This document shows positions 18,088 through 25,805 of a stretch of DNA of 64,000 nucleotides, piece by piece. The notes beneath the pieces are model-generated. The model was given only the letters and a program-made list of their open reading frames with translations. It made no database searches and was not told the DNA's origin. The position numbers were made by a program, and so were the translations under genes. Source of the stretch: Methanothrix soehngenii GP6 (GTDB taxonomy: Archaea > Halobacteriota > Methanosarcinia > Methanotrichales > Methanotrichaceae); NCBI RefSeq assembly GCF_000204415.1, contig NC_015416.1, positions 372,001 to 436,000 on the forward strand, written 5' to 3'. Within the stretch, counting starts at the first letter, position 1. Each line of letters begins with the position of its first letter.

Positions 18088-19349
18088 TGATTCTCCTCCA
18101 GTGCCAGGGGGACGATTCTCGTCATGTGGGTCTCCGGTCCGTGAACCTGGATGGGAACGCCAAGCCTTTTGCCCAGATCCCGCATGAGCTTCAAGCCCTG
18201 CTCGTAATTCGGCCCTCCCCGGCGCACATAGATCTCAATATCGGCCTCCTGCAGCTTCTGCTGGTACTCCTCCAGGGCCATGACCACTCCCTTGAAGGTC
18301 TTGGCCACATCGGTGAAGTTGGCAATGGCCCCGCCGATGAGGAGCACCTTCCCGTTGGGATTTTTGCTCCGGGTCATCAGGTCCAGGATGGTACAGGTGT
18401 AGTGGTAGGTCTCCTCGGTATTGGGATCACCGCTGTACTCACCATAATTGGCCATCTCATCGGCGTGACCCAAATCGCAGATGGTATCGGCATAGATCAC
18501 GCTCGCTCCGCCGCCGGCGACCATCGTCCAGACCCTTCCCTCCGGGTTGAGGATGGTGAGCTTCAGAGAGGCTCCGGTCTTGGAGTCGATCTCCTTGATG
18601 AAGAGCTCCTCCTTGGAAGGAGTCCTGCCGAATGGTTCAGGGAATGCCAGTTCCGACCATCTCTTCTTTTGCCAGTACTCTTCTGCGTCATCCAGCTTCG
18701 CCACCATATCCAGCGGGACGATTCCGCGGCCTGAGAATGTGAAGGGATTGATCTCCACGTAGGCAAAGCCGGTATCGCTATAAAACCGCCATAAGGCGGT
18801 GATGAATTCCTCCACCAGCGCTCTCTTATCTCCCAGCTCTGCCGGCAGCTTGGAGCCTACGTCCAGAGCATCGATTCCTTCCAAGGAGTCCACATGGATA
18901 GATATTACCTTCTCCCAGTTCTCCTCCACCCCGACGCCGCCATCCATTGAGAAGAAGATGTTGTCCCCTTCATAATCCGAGCTGATAGCCACATAGTACT
19001 CCTCTTTGTGGGGTGTGAAAGGCTCTATCAGGAAATAGGACAGCCTCCCGGTTATTCCTCCTATGGTAACCTCTAGGCCCATTTTCTCATTGAGGTATTC
19101 CTTTGCTTCCTCCCAGTCCGCATCCAGAAGAACAAGGCCCAGCTTCCCTCTCTTTCCAAAGAGCTGGTCAGGCTTGACCACAAGCCTGGTCGTCTTCAGC
19201 CACGGATTTTCTGCCTCAAGCCCTTCTATATCCGTCTCAGGACCAACTAATGCCAGGTTCCCTTTATATGAGAAATCATCGAGGTACTCGGGAAGGTATC
19301 TAGCTAGCAGATTCTTTGCGTCATATTCCCTGATGCCTCTTTGTGCCAT
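18084..19349 (-). CDS. aclB: ATP-citrate lyase, small (ATP-grasp) subunit
   Basis: About 421 residues from ATG 19349, which has AAGGTGG 8 nt upstream; an upstream in-frame GTG at 19361 is less likely. The N-terminal part is an ATP-grasp domain (KPDQLFGKRGKLGLV, then FAYVEINPFTFSG); the C-terminal part is a CoA/citrate-binding domain (TMVAGGGASVIYAD, YGEYSGDPNTEETYHY) as in the first half of ACLY. It activates citrate through the phospho-His of AclA. First gene of the acl operon, divergent from the methyltransferase-like gene at 19461; the 111 bp between them contain A/T-rich promoter-like tracts. Confidence 0.92.
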   Translation of the reverse strand: MAQRGIREYDAKNLLARYLPEYLDDFSYKGNLALVGPETDIEGLEAENPWLKTTRLVVKPDQLFGKRGKLGLVLLDADWEEAKEYLNEKMGLEVTIGGITGRLSYFLIEPFTPHKEEYYVAISSDYEGDNIFFSMDGGVGVEENWEKVISIHVDSLEGIDALDVGSKLPAELGDKRALVEEFITALWRFYSDTGFAYVEINPFTFSGRGIVPLDMVAKLDDAEEYWQKKRWSELAFPEPFGRTPSKEELFIKEIDSKTGASLKLTILNPEGRVWTMVAGGGASVIYADTICDLGHADEMANYGEYSGDPNTEETYHYTCTILDLMTRSKNPNGKVLLIGGAIANFTDVAKTFKGVVMALEEYQQKLQEADIEIYVRRGGPNYEQGLKLMRDLGKRLGVPIQVHGPETHMTRIVPLALEENQ

Positions 19350-19460
19350 GTCAAAAACCACCTTCGCCGCCCTAATGCTTTTCTTATTTACAAACTTTTC
19401 TCCGGGATAAGATATTTGTTTCGGGAAAATATTGAGATACTTCCAGGGGACTGGCCGAAC

Positions 19461-20459
19461 ATGAAGTATCCTGATTCCGAAAAAGCATTTGCTGAACCCG
19501 CGGCAGCGGTCTTAGCTAGTATTGATGAGAGGTATTTAGCCTGCCCCGACTGCCCGCCGGAGCCGAATCTGGACAAAACCCGGGGGTGCAGGGACCTGCC
19601 CGGAAGGGTAAAAAGGTGCTCCTCCTGCGGAAGAGCGACGCTGGATGCGGTGATGCTGGATGCCCTTCATGTCTTGCATGATTTCGGTCTGCGCGACGAG
19701 CGGGAAACGCTGAGAAGCGTCGGATCGCCGCTGGTGGTTGTGGGCTATCCCCTGGCCTACTCCCCCCGTCTGGGGCCGGACAGCCTGATCATCCAGGGAG
19801 AGAACATATCCCGTGAGGCTGCCCAGGCAATGGTGCAACGGATACCGGAGATCAGAGGGGTTATCCTCTTCCAGGGCGTTCCTGGAATGCATAAAAAAGG
19901 CACGGCGCCCCTGGAGAATGCACTATTAGCCGGATCCGATCTGAGGGCTGACGTCTGCCAGAGCCTCTTTGGCGAGCTTGTCATCTACAAGAGCCAGTCG
20001 AAGATTCATATCGAGTTCTCCAGGCAGAGCGCCCCCAAGATGAGGATCATAGAGCAACTCATGCTGCAGGGAAAGGCATCTCGGGTGGTGGATGGGCTGT
20101 GCGGTCCGGGAACGCTGGGGCTGATGTGCGCCCTGGCCGGCGCCAAGGAGGTAGTACTGAACGATGTCTGGCTGCCCGCGGTGCAAAACGTTCTCCTCAA
20201 CCTAAAAGCCAATCGAGATCTTCTGGGGATAGAGAGAATAGAGTATCCTCAGGTCTCCTCACAAGAGGTCGGAACGGAACCGGTGCTGGTAGGCCATGCC
20301 AGCGGTGCCTGCGATATACAGGTTTATCATGGCGATCTTGCCAGGCTCTTTGAGAGGGCCTCGCCCGCTGACCTCTGCCTGATCGATCATTTTCCGGGAA
20401 TGGATACCAGAGAGCTTGAGAAGGCCTGCATATGCTGCAAAAAAGTAGTGTTGATCTGA
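19461..20459 (+). CDS. Methyltransferase-like protein with N-terminal Cys-rich (zinc-ribbon-like) segment
   Basis: About 332 residues from ATG 19461. CPDCPPEPNLDKTRGC and CSSCGRA within the first ~65 residues could bind zinc. The middle third has no clear family. From about residue 205, VVDGLCGPGTLGLMCALAGAKEVVLNDVW is a Rossmann motif I/II typical of class-I SAM methyltransferases, with a DLCLIDHFPGMD motif-IV-like segment near the end, similar to tRNA methyltransferases of the Trm5/Trm1 type. The substrate is not known; RNA is my guess. It immediately precedes a tRNA gene on the opposite strand. The open frame extends upstream to 19341 but overlaps the acl promoter region. Confidence 0.65.
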   Translation: MKYPDSEKAFAEPAAAVLASIDERYLACPDCPPEPNLDKTRGCRDLPGRVKRCSSCGRATLDAVMLDALHVLHDFGLRDERETLRSVGSPLVVVGYPLAYSPRLGPDSLIIQGENISREAAQAMVQRIPEIRGVILFQGVPGMHKKGTAPLENALLAGSDLRADVCQSLFGELVIYKSQSKIHIEFSRQSAPKMRIIEQLMLQGKASRVVDGLCGPGTLGLMCALAGAKEVVLNDVWLPAVQNVLLNLKANRDLLGIERIEYPQVSSQEVGTEPVLVGHASGACDIQVYHGDLARLFERASPADLCLIDHFPGMDTRELEKACICCKKVVLI

Positions 20460-20465
20460 TTAAAT

Positions 20466-20539
20466 GGGACAGCGCGGATTCGAACCGCGGTCCAAGAGTC
20501 CCAAACCCTCGAGGATAGACCAGGCTACCCCACTGTCCC
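20466..20539 (-). tRNA. tRNA-Pro (anticodon UGG)
   Basis: On the minus strand the 74-nt sequence starts GGGACAGTGGGGTAGC and ends CTGTCCC, giving a 7-bp acceptor stem. The T arm is CCGCG GTTCGAA TCCGCG-like with the invariant GTTCGA. The anticodon stem GAGGG/CTCTT encloses loop TTTGGGA, which gives anticodon UGG. The 3' CCA is not encoded. No intron is seen. Confidence 0.93.
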
Positions 20540-20570
20540 AATAGCGAGTGCTCCTAGTGGTATGTTGTCT

Positions 20571-21701
20571 TTAAAAGCCTTTTGCTAACCTTTCTTCTGC
20601 CCTGGTGACAAGATTTTTTCGGTTGATCTTCTTGACCAGGTAGGCGGTGGCCAGCCCGCCAATGGCGGTGAGCATCCAGAGCTGAACGAGCCGGATGAGG
20701 ATGGTTGCCGCAACTGCAGTATGCACGGGGATTCCAATGGCAGTGAAAAGAGTGCTCATTACAATATCGACAAGCCCCACACCGCCGGGGAGGAATATGG
20801 GCAGCATCTGCAGGAATATCATGACCGAATATACTGCCAGAACTGCCCAGAATGAGACGATGACGCCCATCGACCGGAAGACCACAACTGCAACCGTGGT
20901 CATGCACAGCCAGCCTGCCAGTGCCCAGAAGGTGCTGATGAAAAGGGTCCTTTTATGCTCCGCCAGCAGCATCATGGAATGATGAAACCTGCCCAGTATG
21001 CGGCTGCATTGATTCTGGTCTATATGCACATGCAATATGCGCTCGGCGTGCTTGATGATGCTGAATGCAATTATCTCCAGCCAGTTGTCGGCAAAGCAGA
21101 TGCCAAAGAATGTGGCATTCAGGAGGAGCAGGACCAGGGCAATGGCATAGCATGTGGCCAGGGCCCAGGGAGGGGCATTTGTGACCAGGTCCAGATATGC
21201 GAGGCCAATGGCAGTTCCCAGGAAGAAGGGGATGGCGGTGATGATCCTGGTCGTGGCTACAGTGGCAGAGGACTGGTCGATACGGCATCCGCCATCAAGC
21301 TTTTCCAGGAAGTAGACCCGGGTCGTCTCCCCGGAGAAGCTGCCCGAGGGGATGAGATTGTTCATGAAGCCGCAGGACAGGTAAATCAGGAAGATGTCTT
21401 TGACGGGCACTTTATAGTTGAACTTGAGGGCAATGGCCCTCCAGGCCAGTGCATCGCATAATACCCCCAGCAGGGCGAGAACTACCGCCAGAGCAAAAAG
21501 GCTGATAGCCGCGCTCCTCAGAGTATCGATTGCATCCTGGTAGCCGGCATAGTAGAGATAAAGAGAGTAGATGAAAAGGCCTACAGCGATTAGAGCTATT
21601 GATTTTTTTGGATGGATTGTAGGAAGCTCTATATCGCTCTTCACCTGCAGGCTAACGGGAGGGATGGTTAAAAATATTCCGTTTGGACTACTGGGGCCCA
21701 A
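20571..21701 (-). CDS. Flippase-like integral membrane protein (UPF0104 family)
   Basis: 376 residues, eight or so membrane segments. Family blocks are NLIPSGSFSGETTRVYFLEK (near residue 115) and LPIFLPGGVGLVDIVMSTLF (near residue 310), the same two blocks as in the paralogue at 293-1273. It probably supports membrane-lipid or glycan flipping. The start is uncertain: the first ~20 residues before VKSDIELPTIHPKK look non-conserved, and a GTG at 21644 is an alternative, though neither has a good ribosome-binding site. Divergent from the small basic protein at 21750. Confidence 0.75.
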   Translation of the reverse strand: MGPSSPNGIFLTIPPVSLQVKSDIELPTIHPKKSIALIAVGLFIYSLYLYYAGYQDAIDTLRSAAISLFALAVVLALLGVLCDALAWRAIALKFNYKVPVKDIFLIYLSCGFMNNLIPSGSFSGETTRVYFLEKLDGGCRIDQSSATVATTRIITAIPFFLGTAIGLAYLDLVTNAPPWALATCYAIALVLLLLNATFFGICFADNWLEIIAFSIIKHAERILHVHIDQNQCSRILGRFHHSMMLLAEHKRTLFISTFWALAGWLCMTTVAVVVFRSMGVIVSFWAVLAVYSVMIFLQMLPIFLPGGVGLVDIVMSTLFTAIGIPVHTAVAATILIRLVQLWMLTAIGGLATAYLVKKINRKNLVTRAEERLAKGF

Positions 21702-21749
21702 TCGATCTAATCACAACCTTTTTAAATCCTGATCTGATAGGGTGATCCC

Positions 21750-21929
21750 ATGGGAAAGACAGGAAGCGTAGAATGGGTCAAGATCAAGGGCAGAAAGGGC
21801 CAGGTCAGGCAGGTAACCAAGGCCGAGACCACTTATAAGAAGCCCGGTCCGATGCAGAAATATACCGCCTCTGGTTCCAGAGTAAAGAAGATAAGGAGAT
21901 CAATAAAGGCCACTCAGATCAGAACATGA
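21750..21929 (+). CDS. Small lysine-rich protein (DUF5350-like), coupled to thiI
   Basis: 59 residues beginning MGKTGSVEWVKIKGRKGQV, very basic, with KKPGPMQKY in the middle. It resembles the methanogen-restricted DUF5350 family by its N-terminus and KPGP motif, recalled rather than searched. A GGTGATC directly before the ATG is a near-perfect archaeal Shine-Dalgarno. A TATA-like CTTTTTAAAT at 21718 is close to the ATG, so one of the two signals is probably not used. The stop TGA (21927-21929) overlaps the thiI ATG (21926) as ATGA. Its charge suggests nucleic-acid or ribosome binding; function is unknown. Confidence 0.75.
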   Translation: MGKTGSVEWVKIKGRKGQVRQVTKAETTYKKPGPMQKYTASGSRVKKIRRSIKATQIRT

Positions 21930-23125
21930 TTTCCCAGGACGTAGTGCTGGTACGCTACGGGGAAATCGCTCTCAAGGATAGCTGGACCAGGCAGAGCTGG
22001 GAGCGTATCTTAAAGAGCAATATAGCCTTTTGTTTGAATAAAGCCGGTGTGGATCACAGGATCTCCGGGAGCGAAGGCCGGATCTTCGTCCATACCCCAG
22101 ATGTGAGGGCGGCCGCGATTGCCTCCCAGGTTTTTGGAGTTGTCTCCGCGAGTCCTGCCCAAAGTGTGCCCTCCAACCTGGAGGATATAAGCCGGGCGGC
22201 AGTGGAGGTGGCGGCGAAGACGATGGAGAGGGCAATGCAGTCAGGCGCAGCCATCCAGACATTTGCCATCCGGCCCCGGAGGTTTGGGGTCCCGTTCTCC
22301 AGCGTAGAGATTGGACAGAAGGTGGGCGAAGCGGTTCGACTGGCCACTGGCGCATCTGTCAACCTCAGGGACCCTCAGATGGAGATATTCGTCGAGGCGA
22401 GAAGAGAGGGGACATACATCTTCACCGAGGTCACGCCGGGCCTGGGTGGCCTGCCCATAGGCTCTCAGGGGAGGATGCTGGCGATGATCTCCGGGGGGAT
22501 CGATTCGCCTGTGGCTGCCTGGATGATGATGAGAAGGGGCTGTACGGTCTCACTGCTGCATTTCGACTCCCGGCCTTATGCCGATTCCATAGATCAGTCC
22601 AAAAGATGCGTCCAGGTTCTGGCGGAGTGGACCTGCGGCCGGAAGATCAACTTCATCACCGTTCCCATAAAAAAGGGGATTGAGAAGATCCAGATGCATT
22701 ATCCCCGCGCCACCTGCATCCTCTGCCGGCGCCTGATGTACCGGATAGCGGCCCAGGTAATGGAGAAGGAGGGGGCGCTCGGAGTGGTCACCGGCTACTC
22801 CATGGGCCAGGTGGCCAGCCAGACAGCGGAGAACATCCTGGCAGAGCAGGCAGCTATCGGGGTCCCGATATATCATCCACTCATTGCCATGGACAAGTCG
22901 GAGATAATCGATCTGGCCCGGAAGATTGGCACCTATGAAGTAACCATGGTGACGAAGTCCTGCACTGCCGTTCCCAATAAGCCCATGACCAGGGCCAAGA
23001 AAGAGGAGATCCTTCAGGCGGAGGAGTATCTGGATCTGGTGAGCATGGCTCGGGCTTTAGCCTCCGAGATGACGGTGACGAGAATAGGGTATGAACTGGG
23101 TTCTGTTGTTAGGATCGATCAGTGA
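21926..23125 (+). CDS. thiI: tRNA 4-thiouridine sulfurtransferase
   Basis: 399 residues: an N-terminal ferredoxin-like plus THUMP region (1-170) and a PP-loop ATPase domain with SGGIDSPVAAWMMMRRG (near residue 190). It adenylates uridine 8 of tRNA for thiolation. The C-terminal rhodanese domain of enterobacterial ThiI is absent, as in methanogens, which use sulfide directly; the ATCILCRRLMYRIA motif holds the CxxC pair needed in that lineage. It is translationally coupled to the small basic protein upstream. Confidence 0.94.
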   Translation: MISQDVVLVRYGEIALKDSWTRQSWERILKSNIAFCLNKAGVDHRISGSEGRIFVHTPDVRAAAIASQVFGVVSASPAQSVPSNLEDISRAAVEVAAKTMERAMQSGAAIQTFAIRPRRFGVPFSSVEIGQKVGEAVRLATGASVNLRDPQMEIFVEARREGTYIFTEVTPGLGGLPIGSQGRMLAMISGGIDSPVAAWMMMRRGCTVSLLHFDSRPYADSIDQSKRCVQVLAEWTCGRKINFITVPIKKGIEKIQMHYPRATCILCRRLMYRIAAQVMEKEGALGVVTGYSMGQVASQTAENILAEQAAIGVPIYHPLIAMDKSEIIDLARKIGTYEVTMVTKSCTAVPNKPMTRAKKEEILQAEEYLDLVSMARALASEMTVTRIGYELGSVVRIDQ

Positions 23126-23135
23126 AGGCTCTGTG

Positions 23136-23425
23136 TTTGATTGGATTACAGATAACGGATTTTAACCACAAAGAGCACAAAGATCACAAAGGCCTCGCAA
23201 AGGTAATCCAGTTCTTGATAGCCCAATAATCCTTTGGTGCGGTCTTTGTGTCCTTTGTGCGCTTTGTGGTTTATGGCTCTTCGCTGAATTATTTGGGTGA
23301 GGTACGGCAGCGGTTATAACTCTGTTCCTCTGTGGTTGGGTCAGAGCATAGCGGTTCACCACAGGGGCAAAAGAATACAGAGAATTCGCGATTCAAGTTC
23401 CCCCATGCTACATAGCGAGGAGCCA
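23136..23425 (+). repeat. 290-bp dispersed repeat, copy 1
   Basis: Fills most of the intergenic space after thiI. It begins TTTGATTGGATTACAG, contains CACAAAG iterations (AACCACAAAGAGCACAAAG) and their complements, and ends near GAGGAGCCA. The reverse complement of 40213-40511 matches it over the whole length with roughly one difference in ten by eye. No coding frame is conserved. Confidence 0.88.
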
Positions 23426-23578
23426 GTTTGATTTATTGCCTCATGTGCATGACTTTCGACCAAAACATAAATATTTAAAGAAGTTCATGATGAGTGAATT
23501 GTCGCAAAGATAGAGAAAAGCGCCCAGAGCAGGAAGGAAGATCCCGTCCTGCAGTCAAATGAGCGGAGGTATGTTCTG

Positions 23579-23770
23579 TTGGAAGAGAAAGAGAGAAGGG
23601 AAAAGAAAGGAAAGGGCAGGATGACAGTGCAGGAGGCGGGGAGAAAAGGGGGTATGAAGACTGCCGAGACCCATGGCAGGGAGTTTTATGAAAAGATCGG
23701 CCATATGGGCGGCCAGAAGGTAAAGGAGCTGATTGAAGAGGGAAAGAAGGCCCTGGGCCGTTCTGGATAA
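23579..23770 (+). CDS. KGG-motif (stress-induced, Em-like) small protein
   Basis: 63 residues if started at TTG 23579, which has GGAGGT 8 nt upstream (23565-23570); an ATG at 23621 is an alternative. The core EAGRKGGMKTAETHGREFYEKIGHMGGQKV contains two KGG/GG repeats of the PF10685 type found in acid- or desiccation-induced small proteins. The N-terminal 14 residues are almost all Lys, Arg and Glu. A/T-rich TATA-like DNA (ATATTTAAAG near 23470) precedes it. Role is unknown; the family is thought to be stress-related and disordered. Confidence 0.75.
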   Translation: MEEKERREKKGKGRMTVQEAGRKGGMKTAETHGREFYEKIGHMGGQKVKELIEEGKKALGRSG

Positions 23771-23832
23771 ATTAATGTCTTTTTTATCTTTCTGTGGAGT
23801 GCTCTTTCGGGCTTTTTGTGGAGGAGATCTTC

Positions 23833-24345
23833 CTATGATTCCGCCTTCTCATCCCGCATCTTGACCAGGAGCCAGCCGCGTGGGGTCCTGGTGAGGGCGA
23901 AGCCGCCCTGCAGCCTTTTGCCCTTTAGCCAGAATGAGGCATGGCCGCCTTTCAGGGCCTGGGAGAGGGAGATTTCCTGGCCATCCTTATTTGAAAGGTT
24001 CTGGTATATGCCCCGATCCCAGATGGCCACTGTTCCTGCACCGTACTCGCCCTCGGGAATAGTGCCCTCAAACGAGGCGTATTCAATCGGATGGTCCTCG
24101 GTCTGGACTGCCAGGCGTTTGTCCTTTGGATTCATGGAGGGGCCCTTGGGAACGGCCCAGGATTTCAAAACCCCATCTACCTCCAGCCGAAAGTCGTAGT
24201 GCAACTGGCGGGAATGGTGCTCTTGCACCACAAAGATCTGGCTGCCCGAATTCGCTCTCTTATCGGCGATCTTTGGAGGATTGGGCTCAGAGGTAACAGC
24301 GAAGTTCCTCTTCTCTTGATAGCTTTTAAGCGCATCGGGGTTCAT
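23833..24345 (-). CDS. LigD-type 3'-phosphoesterase domain protein (stand-alone PE)
   Basis: 170 residues from ATG 24345, preceded by GGAAGGA. IFVVQEHHSRQLHYDFRLEVDGVLKSWAVPKGP contains the His-x-x-x-x-His/Arg metal site of the DNA polymerase/ligase N-terminal domain (PE), and SFEGTIPEGEYGAGTV is the second conserved block. The PE domain removes 3'-phosphate and 3'-ribonucleotide ends during end joining. No ligase or Ku gene is adjacent. Full domain length is present, so this is not a fragment. Confidence 0.92.
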   Translation of the reverse strand: MNPDALKSYQEKRNFAVTSEPNPPKIADKRANSGSQIFVVQEHHSRQLHYDFRLEVDGVLKSWAVPKGPSMNPKDKRLAVQTEDHPIEYASFEGTIPEGEYGAGTVAIWDRGIYQNLSNKDGQEISLSQALKGGHASFWLKGKRLQGGFALTRTPRGWLLVKMRDEKAES

Positions 24346-24518
24346 AGGAATCCTTCCATTATAGTTTGAGCAGTGCCAGCAGAGGAGCACCAGCATCAAC
24401 CCTTTCAGATGCATGCTTTGCAGATGTATAAATTCTATCTACTCACTATCCGAGGGGGCTTTTGATTGGAGTCCTCTATGATCCTTGTGCGCTTTCAGTG
24501 GCTCAATGCTTCATGCGA

Positions 24519-24716
24519 TTATTGTTTATCCAGCGCCAGCTCATCACCCACATTCAGGCCGTGCCCGGAGGGGGCCCTCATCTTGAGGAATAGATCCCCC
24601 TTATTTATGCCAGCATCGGGGATCTCCTCTTCGACGATGTTGCTTTCCAGGATCTCCAGGGCCCGGCAGTGCTCCTTGGCCAGGGCGCCTCGGATTGATA
24701 TATCCTTATAAAACAC
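24519..24716 (-). CDS. Hypothetical small protein
   Basis: 65 residues starting MFYKDISIRGALAKEHC and ending GHGLNVGDELALDKQ. The composition is protein-like, and NKGDLFLKM...GLNVGDEL suggests a small beta-barrel, but I do not recognise a family. The start is GTG 24716, abutting the 5' edge of the dppC remnant on the other strand. It may itself be the tail of a larger gene cut by the same event that truncated dppC. Confidence 0.4.
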   Translation of the reverse strand: MFYKDISIRGALAKEHCRALEILESNIVEEEIPDAGINKGDLFLKMRAPSGHGLNVGDELALDKQ

Positions 24717-25064
24717 ATCCTGCCCAATGTAGTCTCGCCGATTGTGTTGCTGGCGACCCTGAACATGGCCGGAGCGATCCTCTCCCTAGCCGGCCTGGGA
24801 TTCCTGAGTCTGGGAGCCCAGCCGCCCACTGCAGAGTGGGGCTCGATGCTCAGCGATTCCCAGGGGCTGATATTTTCTGCGCCCTACCTGATATTCATCC
24901 CCGGCATAGCTATTATGATCACAGTGCTGGCCTTCAACCTTCTTGGCGACGGACTGAGGGACGCCATTGACTCCAAGTCTGGAGGAATGGCGACGAGATG
25001 CGAGGGTAATGCAATACTGCCGAATTCAACCCAAATCCTTTTCTCTCAGGCGAACCTATTTTAG
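24711..25064 (+). pseudogene. Remnant of a dipeptide/nickel-type ABC permease (DppC-like), 5'-truncated
   Basis: The frame read from 24711 gives KHILPNVVSPIVLLATLNMAG, then LSLAGLGFLSLGAQPPTAEWG and IFIPGIAIMITVLAFNLLGDGLRDAIDSK. This is the last third of a DppC/OppC permease, including the EAA-loop end and final helices. Upstream the frame meets a stop at 24696 and the homology vanishes, so the first two-thirds are gone. About 25 unrelated residues follow the normal C-terminus. No sibling dpp genes adjoin it. It is a deletion relic; an expressed fragment is unlikely. Confidence 0.85.
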
Positions 25065-25070
25065 ACTTAG

Positions 25071-25715
25071 ATGAAGCTCAAGATCACAATCACTGGTCCG
25101 AAGGTTAATGACGTTGGCTACCGTTACTTCCTGTTAGGCATTGCCATGTCCAATAGGATCAGGATGTTTGAGGCTCACAATATGAGAAGCAGCGAGGGCC
25201 AGGCAGTCCTAGCCTTTGCTGATGGCGATGAGGAGGCGATTAAAGCCTTCTGCGCTCAGATTGAAACAGAGCGTCCCGCCCGTTCCGAGGTGTCAAATAT
25301 TGTCTTTGATGACTTTCAGGGAGAGGTCATGAGGATAGGAGAGTATGCTCAGTTCTGCGCTACGATCCAGTTGAATAAAGCCATCCCTGTGCTGCTTGAT
25401 ATGAGAGATGACTTGAGAGCAGTGCGAAAGAACACCGACTTGATACCTCAGATAAAGGAAAATACAGATGCCATACCTCAGATAAAGGCAAACACAGATG
25501 CTATTCCTCAGATAAAGGCAAACACAGATGCCATACCTCAAATAAAGGCAAATACGGATGCCATACCTCAGATAAAGGCAAATACAGACGCTATTCCTCA
25601 TGTCTTGGGTGAGATCAAGGGCTTGAGGGATGACATCCAGCCTGGATATGCGAACAACTTCAGGCAGGTACAGGCCGATGTCCGGGCGATAAAGGAACGC
25701 CTGGGCATGCAGTAA
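25071..25715 (+). CDS. Acylphosphatase-like protein with tandem 10-residue repeats
   Basis: 214 residues. Residues 1-95 start MKLKITITGPKVNDVGYRYF, an acylphosphatase-like ferredoxin fold; the family's Arg of VGFR appears as GYRY. A linker (IQLNKAIPVLLDMRDDLRAV) leads into six copies of a decapeptide, NTDAIPQIKA, at about residues 121-180, then a helical tail. The repeat probably forms a coiled or fibrous stalk. Catalytic activity is doubtful without a check of the Asn position. A second gene of the family, with the N-terminal domain only, is at 63764-63991. Function unknown. Confidence 0.75.
   Translation: MKLKITITGPKVNDVGYRYFLLGIAMSNRIRMFEAHNMRSSEGQAVLAFADGDEEAIKAFCAQIETERPARSEVSNIVFDDFQGEVMRIGEYAQFCATIQLNKAIPVLLDMRDDLRAVRKNTDLIPQIKENTDAIPQIKANTDAIPQIKANTDAIPQIKANTDAIPQIKANTDAIPHVLGEIKGLRDDIQPGYANNFRQVQADVRAIKERLGMQ
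25431..25610 (+). repeat. Six tandem 30-bp units inside the acylphosphatase-like gene
   Basis: Units read AA(C/T)AC(A/C)GA(T/C)GC, then CCTCAGATAAAGGCA, each encoding N-T-D-x-I-P-Q-I-K-x; the last has degenerated. Units differ mainly at third positions, so selection is on the protein. Not a CRISPR: there are no spacers. Confidence 0.93.
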
Positions 25716-25805
25716 ACTAGAATTTAATACATAGGGAGCGCGGAGGGGTCACGAATACCCCTTCTTCAGGTTGGGGATGAAGTGAACCCGGGCATCTGCT
25801 CGCCC

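Noticed and set aside
23162-23362. 66-codon minus-strand frame in repeat copy 1
   Set aside because: It lies wholly inside the dispersed repeat and is not maintained in copy 2.
25293-25601. Minus-strand open frame with striking RYGI-CLYLR repeats opposite the acylphosphatase-like gene
   Set aside because: It is the antisense reading of the 30-bp tandem repeats. Substitutions fall at third positions of the plus-strand frame, and there is no promoter or ribosome-binding site on the minus strand.
25431-25610. Regular 30-bp periodicity, considered as a CRISPR-like array
   Set aside because: No spacers separate the units, and the repeats are in frame within a protein.
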